From assembly GCA_905221605.1 (NCBI GenBank), contig CAJNDS010001524.1:483501-529735 (forward strand): DNA of 46,235 bases, read 5' to 3'. Source of the DNA: Symbiodinium natans (taxonomy: Eukaryota; Sar; Dinophyceae; Suessiales; Symbiodiniaceae). Positions 1-8,719 of this stretch are shown in pieces; positions within the stretch are counted from its first letter, which is position 1; each line of letters begins with the position of its first letter. Made by a program: the position numbers and the translations under genes. The notes under the pieces are model-generated. The model was not told where the DNA came from. It saw nothing but the letters and a program-made list of their open reading frames with translations, and made no database searches.

Positions 1-322
1 GCCCTTGGCTAAGGAATATACGTACTTTAAACGATACTAAGGATATCCATATGGCTTACGGTAGATTCCTCAATTCAGGTGTCTGGGGCTCTCTCAAAAC
101 GTCGACATAGCATGCTGATCTATGCCTGCCACCAGTCGTGGGCATTACCGTGCGTTTGGCGTGTTCCTCGCGCCCAGCTCAATAAAATGGAGGAACCCTA
201 AACTCTAAACCCTAAACCCCAAACCCTAAACCCTAAACCCCAAACCCCTAAACCCTACAAAACCCTAAAACCCTAAACCGGGGGGGGCTGAGCCTCCTAG
301 CATAGTTTGGGCATTTCCCAAA

Positions 323-436
323 ATGGGGGGTACCCTGGATACAGCGACAGCTCTGCTTCAGAACACATTGGTTGAAGATAACGAGGGCATCGGCTTAGAG
401 CTGATATCCGAAATCACGAGAAACGTGACATACTAA
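323..436 (+). CDS. Short ORF or exon, 37 aa, unrecognised
   Basis: An ATG-to-TAA frame with balanced codon use reads GGTLDTATALLQN and then an acidic helix-like stretch (EDNEGIGLELISEI). The pattern is loosely like a Qb-SNARE helix, but too short to call. It follows a short CCCTAAA block and a G-run at 280-287. It may be an internal exon rather than a complete gene. From 437 to 600 I see no gene, only an imperfect hairpin near 490-550. Confidence 0.4.
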   Translation: MGGTLDTATALLQNTLVEDNEGIGLELISEITRNVTY

Positions 437-689
437 GTTAGTGAATCCAGGCAATCCAGGGTAGCCTCAGCTTTTTGGCCAGCTCGTTTTAGCTGAGGGG
501 CCTCGGGTCGGAGGAAACCCACTTAGGGTACACTCAGCTAGGGTTCGTACCCCAAATAGCATAATAATCCACGTTTATCTAAGAAGCCCCAAAATAGGCC
601 CTAAACCCTAAACCCTAAACCCTAAACCCTAAACCCTCTTAAGCACTGAATGATTCTGGGAAGCGCTTCCCGGAGCCAAGCAGCCAGAA

Positions 690-2104
690 TCATGATCTCG
701 ATCTCGATCTCGATCTCGACCGGCCCTTCTTCCTTGACCTTAGGGTTTAGGGTTTAGGGTTTAGGGTTTAGGGTTTAGGGTTTAGGGTTTAGGGTTTAGG
801 GTTTAGGGTTTAGGGCTTAGGGTTTAGGGCTTAGGGTCCAGGGTTCCGGGTTTAGGGTTTAGGGCTTAGGGGGGTAGGGTTTAGGGTTTAGGGGGTCCCG
901 AAACCCTAAAAAACCTGCACCCTACAAACCCTAAACCCTAAAAAAGGGTTTACACTCCAAACCCTAAACACTTAAGGCGCTAAACCCTAAACCCTCAAGA
1001 CTAAACCCGAGACCCTAAACCCTAAACACCTGGGTCCCCCCTGCTTCGACCGCGACTTGTCCTTCTTCCGCCGCGACCGGGATCGAGACCTGCTTCGGTG
1101 GCGACCGCCTGTTCCAAGGGTTCTCAGGGTTTAGGGTTTAGGGTTTAGGGTTTAGGGTTTAGGGTTAATTCACGGGGTAACCCTTTACGCTGCGGCATTG
1201 CAGGGACCTGTACCACCTAGGGCTGAATGATGCAAACCCCCCCTAAACCCTAAACCCTAAACCCTAAACCCTAAACCCTAAACCCTAAACCCTAAACCCT
1301 AAACCCTAAACCCTAAACCCTAAACCCTAAACCCTTGAACCCTGAACCCAAAAAACCCTTGAGGCCTTGAGGGCTGAGAGTTTAGGGCCTCTGCCTTGCC
1401 CCTCCCCGATCTGACCGCGTGAGGCTTTCGGAGTGTTGTTTGCTGCAATCTCTGTTTAGGGTTTAGGGTTTAGGGTTTAGGGTTTAGGGTTTAGGGTTTA
1501 GGGTTTAGGGTTTAGGGCTTAGGGCTTAGGGTTTAGGGTTTAGGGTTTAGGGTTTAGGGTTTAGGGGTGTAGGGCCTTCACGGCCTTCAGGGCCTTTAGG
1601 GCCTTCAGGGCCTTTAGGGCCTTCAGGGCCTCTAGGGCCTTAAGGAGGCTTTTGTGAGGAAATTTTGGGGACGGTTCTTGATACCCAAAGCCCGGCATGC
1701 TCAACCCCAAGCCATAGAAACACATGAGGCAAGTATGTCCTTGCTAGCATTTCTCCAAAGAGCCGCTGGTACACACCCGTAAACTCTTGGCTTTCAAGCC
1801 TCAAGGCCTAGATCAGCTGGCAAGAGGCCGTCAACATCCTCCCACCTACAGTAACCAGCCCTCAAAAAGCCCCAAGTCTTGCCATGTTCAACGAATGTAC
1901 ACACATGGAGAAATTCTGTTGGGGATGGGGGGGTTAGCAACCGGGTAGTCTTAATATTCCCCAAACCCCAAACCCTAAACCCCAAACCCTAAACCCTAAA
2001 CAGCTACACAGTGGAGGCATGAATGTCAACACACTTCGGCCGGTCCTGGTCGATCACGGTCTTTGTCTTTGTTCCGCTCCGGGCTGTCCAAGCGACCTTC
2101 CTTC
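690..2104 (-). CDS. RS-domain (SR-like) protein, 3' part, four exons
   Basis: Proposed exons in transcript order: 2104-2035, 1449-1389, 1108-1030, 738-690. All four join in phase and give 85 residues plus stop TGA (690-692). The reading is KEGRLDSPERNKDKDRDR, then a Gly/Arg segment, then RHRSRSRSRSRRKKDK, and the C-terminus RSRSRSRS. Arg-Ser dipeptide tails are typical of SR splicing factors and related nuclear RNA-binding proteins. The RRM such proteins usually carry would lie upstream, and I do not see it. Splice borders: donors GTGTGT, GC and GTGTTTAGGG; acceptors AGAG, ACAG and CCCTAAG|G. The last intron starts and ends inside telomeric repeat. Identity as an RS protein is fairly sure; exact borders are inferred. 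Confidence 0.68.
739..1029 (-). repeat. Intron of the RS gene bounded by telomeric repeat at both ends
   Basis: Read on the minus strand, the intron opens GTGTTTAGGGTTTAGGG and closes in about 13 copies of CCCTAAA ending CCCTAAG before a G of the next exon. The 5' end carries TTTAGGG and the 3' end CCCTAAA, so the ends are complementary and could pair. Splicing across it is in phase (AG|G) and keeps the RS reading frame. Confidence 0.6.
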
Positions 2105-2542
2105 CTTGGTGGGACTTCGGGTTTAAGGGTTTAAAGGTTTGGGGTTTAAGGGTTTAGTGTTTAGGGTTTTAGGAAGACCAGAATATGGTATAATGAAGAA
2201 GAAATACAGGAAAACCAGAGGAATTGAAGTTTAAGATGTGTGAGGTATCCTGTCGCATCACGCAATGCTTGTGCCGGGCCAGGTACATGGTCCTTGTTGC
2301 ACTAGCTGCGCCAGCACGGCGACGCGACCAGGAACAGTGGACCTAAACCCCAAACCTTAAACCCTAAACCCTTGACACCCCCAGAAACACCGAAGTCCCT
2401 AACCCTTGTTTCGGCCTACTACAAGCCTCCATGCTCAACCTGGCAGAAAGAGCAGGTGAATGGTCTTCAGGCTACAAGGGACTAAGGCTGGACCCTTATC
2501 AAGGGACCCTATGGGGTGATGCAATGCAGGGGCTACTTCGGC

Positions 2543-2648
2543 ATAGTTGCTGAGTTCATAAGCCCCGAAAAAGTGTACACTTTCAGCTCTATAGGGGGTC
2601 ATCGTATCCCAAAAAGTGTTAAAAGTGTGCTCATTCAGCTACTTAGGC
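2543..2648. mobile_element. Small inverted-repeat element, family B copy 1
   Basis: The left end, around TAGTTGCTGAGTTCATAAGC, and the right end, around TCATTCAGCTACTTAGG, are imperfect inverted repeats. The core shares TATCCCAAAAAG and an AAGTGT run with the copy at 12269-12334. The element is non-coding and MITE-like. Confidence 0.6.
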
Positions 2649-2756
2649 GATATAGGGGCCTTACTAATTAAAGAATTGTTTTTTTTTTGGGAGGGGTTAA
2701 TAGAATTGTGTTTATAAAGGGACCCTAAGGGAATAGTATTAGTTCCGACCCCTATA

Positions 2757-2871
2757 TTATATCTATACCCCCCTTGCAACCTTCATTAATAAAAATAACA
2801 TTTCTAATATCCTCTTGGGTTTTATATAAACAAAAATCAAAAAATAGTTCGCAAGGGGGATATAGATATAG
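2757..2871. mobile_element. Small inverted-repeat element, family A copy 1
   Basis: Termini of about 20 bp (ATATCTATACCCCCCTTGC at left, GCAAGGGGGATATAGATAT at right) are inverted repeats. The AT-rich core contains CTCTTGGGTTTTATATAAAC, shared nearly exactly with 9034-9127. There is no coding capacity. The AT richness contrasts with the flanks. Confidence 0.75.
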
Positions 2872-4388
2872 CTTGCACAAAAACACCCAACGCGCACTGC
2901 CAGGGCGCTCGATTCGCGTCAGCAAGGGGAGGATGGCCTGGCAGCTCGGCTTTTTGGGGGTGCTTTTTGGGCACAATCCCTAAACCCTAAACCCTAAATC
3001 CTAAACCCTAATCCCTAAACCCTAAATCCTAAACCCTAAACCCTAAACCCTTAACAGGGTTGTTGATTCAAGGGCTCCACGGAGGCTCTGGGAGTCTCAT
3101 GGCCCCACGGGCAAGAAGGCGTGGGGGGCTTAGGGTTGGGGTTTGGGGTTTAGGGTTTGGGGTTTAGGGTTTAGGGTTTGGGGTTTGGGGTTTGGCGTTT
3201 GGGGTTTGGGGTTTGGGGTTTAGGGTTCAGGGTTTTGCCCTTCGAACCCTGCCCAAGGCAGCGTGGCCTGGGATGGGTTCGACACACCTTTCAGATACTT
3301 CTCCTCGGAAGGAGGCAGAACGCTCGGAACACCGACTAAAGATTGGGCAGCTTGAGGGTGTTAGTGGCTTAGGATTTAGGATTTAGGGTTCAGGGTTTAG
3401 GGTTGTTTAGCGATTAGCGATTAAATGTCGTAGGGCGTTTTTAGTTGAATCTCAACCCTAAAGCCCAAACCCTGAACCCTACTTATCGGGCTTGAAAGGG
3501 TTTTCGGGTCTTACCCATAGGGCTTCTTCGGGTCGAACTTCTACGGCCTGGAGGACCTTGCGAGTCGGACTTGTGGGGCTTTCGTAGGGGTTGAGGAGGT
3601 TTTGCGCAGCTTTATAGGAGAGCCAGGCTTAGGGTTCAGGGCTAGTTTAGGGTTTTCTACGGCGTTATACAGGGCTCAGGGTTGTTCCATAGCATAGGTA
3701 GGGTCCAGTTCAGTTTTCCAGGGCATTGACGAGGGCTTGAGTTTGGGGGTGGATAGTTACTTGGCTACACAACTTTCGATCGGTTAGGAGTTGATGAGAT
3801 GTGGGTGGCCGAGGCAGTGGACACCCCAGTTCTGAAGCCGGCATCAAGCCTTTGACAATCATGTTGCTTGCGCCGAACGATTTGGGTCAAAAACTAGGGC
3901 ATTACAAAGATTATGATGTGCAAGAGCCACTATAATATGTTTCGGGGCGCAAGAAGTAGCATTATAGCAGGTTGAGGAGGCTAAAACGATGATGGCGGTG
4001 TTCCCTTTCTTGGGGTAAATCTCCTTAGATCCTTGGGGGTTGACACGCCGTCCTAGCGTCTGGAACTGCAGCTTCAACGTAAGCGTTGCTCGGATGGCAT
4101 AATCTGGGTTAAGAGTTTACGGCTTAGGGGGGTCAACCCTAAACCCCAAACCCGGGTTCATGGAGGCTTTCTTTGGGAAGGGCCCCCGGCTGTGAACTGA
4201 ACTGTCATCGGAGTTTTGACATGCCGGGCTCGTCCCGCAGAGGCCCTGCAAGAAACCCTAAATCCCGAAGAAAGCCCCGAGTCGGAAAGCCCCCAAACCC
4301 TGGTCTCAAACCCTAAACCCTAAACCCGAAACTGTGTTTTGTTTTTTTTGGTTTTTTTTATTCTTGGGGGGGGGGGTGCGGGCCACAC

Positions 4389-4474
4389 CCTCTTGTAGAC
4401 ATCCATGGAGCCAAGTGGCTAGGCGCTTGATGTCGTCAAGCTTCTGACTGCGCGGGTGACAGACCTCCACGAAC
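4389..4474 (-). CDS. Internal exon, 28 codons, unrecognised protein
   Basis: Acceptor CTGCAG|G is followed by a frame reading FVEVCHPRSQKLDDIKR and LATWLHGCLQE. It closes at a GT donor (GAG G|GTGTGG). Codon use is G/C-ending, as in other exons here. A TTTAGGG-type block lies just upstream. No family recognised. Same strand and style as the next exons to the right, so probably the same gene, but phase with the neighbouring exon is not established. Confidence 0.6.
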
Positions 4475-4589
4475 CTGCAGGGATTCAGAGAGCAAAGGCC
4501 CAGCCCGAAACCCTAAACCCCGTAAACCCTTTGCACAACCCTAAACCCGGTTTGGGGATTTTAGGGCTCGGGCTTTAGGGTCTTTGGGG

Positions 4590-4798
4590 CATGGTACAAG
4601 GTTAGACTTGTACTCCGGGATCGTCCTCAGCATGGAGCACGACTTCCTTTTGCCGAGATCAACGGGCAGTTTGATCCGAACCCTAATCCCTAAACCCCAA
4701 ACCCTGAACCCTAAACCCTGAACCCTAAACCCATCCACATCTTGGAGGGAAGGCAGCTGGGAGACCACCGAGAGCATGAGAACCACAACAAGGGAAAG
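4590..4798 (-). CDS. Two exons split by a 48-nt telomeric intron
   Basis: Exon 4798-4731 reads LSLVVVLMLSVVSQLPSLQDVD, a hydrophobic start and then a polar end. Exon 4682 to about 4590 reads RIKLPVDLGKRKSCSML and RTIPEYKSNLVPCPK. Between them, 4683-4730 is wholly telomere-type repeat with donor GTTTAGGG and acceptor GATTAG|G, in phase. The 48-nt insert has no in-frame stop, so retention would only add 16 residues; whether it is spliced cannot be settled from sequence. The function is unknown. Confidence 0.55.
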
Positions 4799-5241
4799 CT
4801 TTAGTGTATAGAGGCCTTTCGGGGCCGTTCTGCCAAACGAGTGGCTTTTGTTGGGTTTGGGGGCTCCCGGGGGCGCCAGCAACACAGCTCTTTGACAGCC
4901 CTCCACACCACGTGCCTTGCGTGAGCGCGGTCATCCAACTTGTACTTGCTCCTGGAGGGCCAGTGGCTACGGTAAGCTAGGGTTTAGGGTTTAGGGCTTC
5001 GGGTTTGGGATCTGGGGTGTGGGGTTTAGGGTTTAGGCCGAGATGACGTAGGCATGGACAGGGGAACCCTGTTTTGCTCTCTGGGTTTCCCAAAACGAAT
5101 GGGCGGGAGAAACGGAACCCCGTGTGCGCAATTGCGCTGACTGTGCAAGCTGCGGCGGGCAAGGAACTACATGACCTAAGTTGGATAGTACGGATAACTG
5201 AACTTTCACCTACACAGCAACCTGAGTTATAGTGCCCTTAC

Positions 5242-5320
5242 ATACAACGACTGCCACCGTGTCCAAGAAGTTCCGTCCAAACATCATGGCGAGCCCGACA
5301 CTTCCCGGGACCAAATTCGG
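5242..5320 (-). CDS. Internal exon, unrecognised
   Basis: It is bounded by TTTAG| and a consensus donor |GTAAGG. One frame reads NLVPGSVGLAMMFGRN and FLDTVAVVV; a second frame is also open. The borders are convincing, the frame less so. A spacer at 5395-5465 is open on both strands (plus frame KPSRSKFNSKCYQALEK) and is left uncalled. A G18 run lies at 5366-5383. Confidence 0.5.
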
Positions 5321-5595
5321 CTAAACACCTAAACCCCAAATCCTAAACCCTAGCTGAGAATTGGTGGGGGGGGGGGGGGGGGTTGGAGCAAGAATTAGAA
5401 GCCGAGCCGGTCGAAGTTCAATTCCAAGTGCTATCAAGCACTCGAGAAGCCTGAGGAGCACAAGTTTAGAGGGTTTAGAGGGCCTGTATATGGAGGATCT
5501 GGAGGGTTTGGAGGGCTTAGAAGATTTCTAAGGGTTCAGAGGGTTTAAAGGCTTGAGAGGGTTTAGAGGGTTTCGAGGGCTTGAGGTTCAGGGGC

Positions 5596-5674
5596 CCGTC
5601 CTGAAGGTAAGCATGCATTGGTCCAGCTTGCCAGCGCCCGTGAAGCAACCCCGCTCTAGCTCGCCGATCTTAAC
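5596..5674 (-). CDS. Internal exon preceded by a long C-rich tract
   Basis: On the minus strand a run of C with a few T (G-rich on plus, 5681-5730) leads into CTCTCAG|, and then VKIGELERGCFTGAGKL and DQCMLTFRT. A GC donor (G|GCCCC) closes it. The C tract may serve as the polypyrimidine tract. The family is not recognised. Confidence 0.6.
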
Positions 5675-5756
5675 CTGAGAGGGGGGGTGGGGAGGGGGGG
5701 GGGTGGGGGGGGAGGGGGGAGTGGACGGGGGAGGGTCATCGGCCCAGAATCTCGGT

Positions 5757-6046
5757 TGGCTACCTTTACATGGGAACAATTCTTCCTTACGAGGGCAATA
5801 CAGGGATTATGTGCCTTGGTTTTCTGGTTGGCTCTTCAGCAAATAGTAGCACTGGAACCAGGGCACCATGAGTGATCCCGACGGTTTCTTCGCCGTCTCG
5901 CACACCTGAGCAGGGATCTAGGTGCTTAAGCCCTTTCTCTACTACTTTCTTAAGACACCTAAAAAGACACAAAGACTCTTCCTCACAAGGGCAATATGGG
6001 GGTTATTATCTTTTAGTTTTGGGCGGTTCTGAGGCAAATAGTAGTA
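5757..6046. mobile_element. Two related small elements, about 190 bp apart
   Basis: 5757-5865 and 5957-6046 share CTTCCT-ACGAGGGCAATA and AGGCAAATAGTAG. Fragments with ATTGCCC..ATCAG-AAGA recur at 10085-10140 and 27305-27350. The ends (TGGCTAC / GTAGCA) are short inverted repeats. The sequence between and after (5870-6100) shows no gene. Confidence 0.45.
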
Positions 6047-6860
6047 AATCTAGGGGGCCACATATCACATGGGCCCAGCAAAAGAAGGGGAAACCCTAAA
6101 CCCTAATTACACCTAAACCAGAATCCAGAATCCAGAGAGCTCACCATGAGGCGTTGGGGTTCTTCCTAACCCTAAACCCTAAACCCTAAACCCTAAACCC
6201 TAAACCCTAAACCCTAAACCCTAAACCCCAAACCTAAACCCCAAACCCTAAACCCTAAACCCTAAACCCTAAACCCCAAACCTCGATGTCGTAGTTCCTT
6301 AGAGAACTCCGAGAGCCTCATAAAGCGCTTTCAGTCCTCCTCGAAGCTCGCCTCTCCTTGGGGGGGCACGGCAAGAAAGGGCGGCTTGGGGGGTTGGGGG
6401 GGGGGGGGGGGGGGGGCGTTTGGGGGTTTAGGGTTTGGGGTTTTGGGGTTTTGGGGTTTTTGGGTTTTGGGGTTTTGGGGTTTTGGGGTTTTGGGGTTTT
6501 GGGGTTTTGGAGCTTTGGGGCTTTGGGGCTTTGGGGCTTTAGGGTTAGGGGCTTGGGGGCTTGGGGGCTTGGGGGGTTCAGGGGGTTCAGGGAGTTTCGG
6601 GGGTTTAGGGAGTTTAGGGGGTTTAGATGGGTTTAGACAGGGATGGAGAGGGAGGGAGGGATTGAAGATCGCGGCCTCTGAGGTTTTTGCAAGGGCCTTG
6701 GGCACGCAGGTTTTCGGAGTTGCTGGGCTTTCTTGGGAACGCTTCTCACAACTCGATGCTGGAGGCCTAAACCCTAAACCCTAAACCCTAAACCCTAAAC
6801 CCTAAACCCTGTGATAAACCCTAAACCCTAAACCCTAAACCCCAAAGGCCCCAAAAGCGC

Positions 6861-7587
6861 TAGAGAAGCCGAGCTTCGAGTTCGCATGACGTCATCAAGC
6901 CGTCTTACGATCCTTGGCAGCTCTTCGAACGCACAGGCTTTCAGGGCTTTTGGGGTTCAATCAGGGTTTAGAGGGTTTAGGGCTTCTTGTTCGTGTGTTA
7001 GAGGGTTTAAGTAACTAGATAGGGTTTTAGGGTTTCGGGCTTTAGGGCTTTTTGGGTTTAGGGTTTTGGGGGAAGTATGACAAGCAGAAGCCCACAAGGT
7101 GCCGGCAATGCGCTTCTTGAAGTGGTCGAAGGCTCCAGGCGATCTCCGATCCAACGCAAAAGTTCCCACCTAAACCCTGTAAACCCTATAAACCCTAAAC
7201 CTTAATCCCTAAACCCTGTAAGCCCTAAACTTAGACCCCGGCCAAAAAAGGTCTCAGCATCTCTGAATCGTTGTGGGCTCTGTTGCGATCGTTTGGGAGT
7301 CGATCAAGTGCGGCCTCTTGTGGGGCATCCCGATTTATGTACGAGCCTGCAGGGTTTAGAGTTTAGGGTTTAGGGTTTAGGGTTTAGGGTTTAGGGTTTA
7401 GGGTTTAGGGTTTCTGGTTCAGGGTTTAGGTTTAGGGTTTAGGGTTTCTGCCAAAACCTCTCCCCCCCACCCCCGAAACCCTAAAGCTTCACAGCAATAG
7501 TTCCCAAGGCAGGCCGCTTGTCCTCGATGTTGAACTTCTTGCAAAGGGCCTCCACCTGCCCGCGCACTTCTTGGGTGCTCTCAATTC
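6861..7587 (-). CDS. Run of four exons, unrecognised protein
   Basis: Exons 7587-7488 (IESTQEVRGQVEALCKKF, NIEDKRPALGTIAVK), 7346-7243 (SYINRDAPQEAALDRLPN, then a polar tail), 7169-7092 (VGTFALDRRSPGAFDHF, KKRIAGTLW) and 6937-6861 (CAFEELPRIVRRLDDVM). Each is open, flanked by AG and mainly GC donors, and separated from the next by telomeric repeat. The second and third join in phase 0; phase between the first and second does not match with the borders I chose, so an exon or a border is missing. The first exon's intron begins GCTTTAGGG. A fifth possible exon (7650-7707) reads SPISPLCLARRFELERR. No family is recognised; the strand is well supported. Confidence 0.6.
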
Positions 7588-7818
7588 CTACGGGTTTACC
7601 CTAAAGCCCTGAAGCCTAAACCCTAAACCCTGTGGGGGGTTCAGGGGGCTTAGGAGCCTTCGCTCAAGCTCAAATCTTCGCGCGAGGCACAAGGGGCTGA
7701 TAGGGCTTGCTCTAGGGTTTAGGGGGTTGGGGGTTTAGGGTTTGGGATTTGGGATTTGGGTTTTTTTGGGGGGTTTGGGGTGACCAACGTGGCCAGAAGA
7801 GTGAAGTCGTACGAAAAG

Positions 7819-8126
7819 CACTGGCCGGGGGGCCTCTGGATGGATGGTCGGCAAGCAGTGCTCCGCGTTCGGCGCCCGCTTCCCCTTACCTTTACCTGGC
7901 GATCCACAGCGGGACTTGAAGCGCTACTTGGAGGTTCATGAGCACTTATAAGTAGGTACCCTAAATACGGTTGTACCATAATAGTTACCATACTTATAAC
8001 CCTGCCTATAAGTGTTCGGGCATCAGGGTCTAGTCTGCAGGGCTGCAGAAACCTGATTCGCCTTCAGCGCCCAGCAGCAAGGAGGGTTCACGTGGCATTG
8101 GGAGCTTTAGGCTGACGACACTCTGA
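7819..8126 (+). CDS. 3' end of a gene, two exons around an inverted-repeat element
   Basis: Exon 7819-7933 reads GKQCSAFGARFPLPLPGD and PQRDLKRYLE. The intron is 7934-8048. Exon 8049-8126 reads KPDSPSAPSSKEGSRGIG and ends FRLTTL plus TGA. Phases agree (0/0). If the intron were not removed the frame would stop at a TAA inside the inserted element. Another plus frame upstream (VKSYEKHWPGGLWMDG) is also open, so the 5' border is uncertain. Confidence 0.55.
7940..8017. mobile_element. Inverted-repeat element inside an intron
   Basis: The left end GAGCACTTATAAGTAGG and the right end CCTATAAGTGTTC are inverted repeats with internal GTACC/GGTAC-like symmetry. It occupies most of the 115-bp intron 7934-8048, so it may be what created that intron. 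Confidence 0.5.
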
Positions 8127-8719
8127 ACTGACAAAACCCTACAGCAAACCCCAAACCCCAAAGCCCAAAGCCCAAAGCCCAAAGCCCAAAGCCCAAACCC
8201 CAAACCCTAAACTCCCTAAACTTAAACCCTGTGCCACCCACAGCCCGCCCCAAAGCTCAAACGGCTGCCTTTCCGTATGGTCTCTCCCACCGGGCCCTCA
8301 TCCTGTCACCGCACCAGGAACGTTTCGGCTCTGGGGGGGGGGATTCCGCGGTTTCAGCAGCTTTCCCTTGGCAAGCCCTTGAAGCCCAAGCCCTAAACCC
8401 TAAACCCTACACCCTTAACGTAGCCCTAAACCCTAAACCCCAGGCCTTAAACCCTAAGGCAGAGTTTTCCTGTTCCGGGATAGGTCGTCTCTTCCGGAAT
8501 CTTCCCCACGTTTGGACATATAACAGGCACCCTCGAGCTTTACTTTCGAAGTGGGGGTTAACGGAAGCGTTTATGTAGGGATCAGAGCCCGTAGAACTCA
8601 ATAAATCAACCCCCTCACTTTTGGGCCCAAGGATTCTCCGCAAACCGTACATCATACCTGGAGCTTAGGACTTTCCGGGCAGAGGGTCTATATAAGGCCC
8701 CCTGGTACCAATGTCTTAG

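Larger units (their letters stand above)
2105..4388. other. Stretch without an assignable gene
   Basis: It holds the two elements above, telomeric blocks (2983-3050, 3130-3235) and a G10 run at 4368. At 3862-3961 is an AT-richer insert bounded by the inverted repeats TGTTGCTTGCGCC and GGCGCAAGAAGTAGCA. Spacers at 3055-3128 and 3240-3358 are open on both strands and could be exons, but nothing decides the strand. The open frame at 3859-4077 is mostly the 3862-3961 element and is not called. Confidence 0.4.

Noticed and set aside
182-1566. A chromosome end (true telomere)
   Set aside because: Orientation flips many times, unique spacers lie between blocks, and the same arrays continue to the far end of the window.
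6331-6784. Long Pro/Lys-rich and Gly/Leu-rich frames on both strands
   Set aside because: They are translations of TTTGGGG/TTTTGGGG repeat. Only the end (6660-6765, reading KIAASEVFARALGTQVF on plus) might be an exon; the minus strand is also open and I could not decide.
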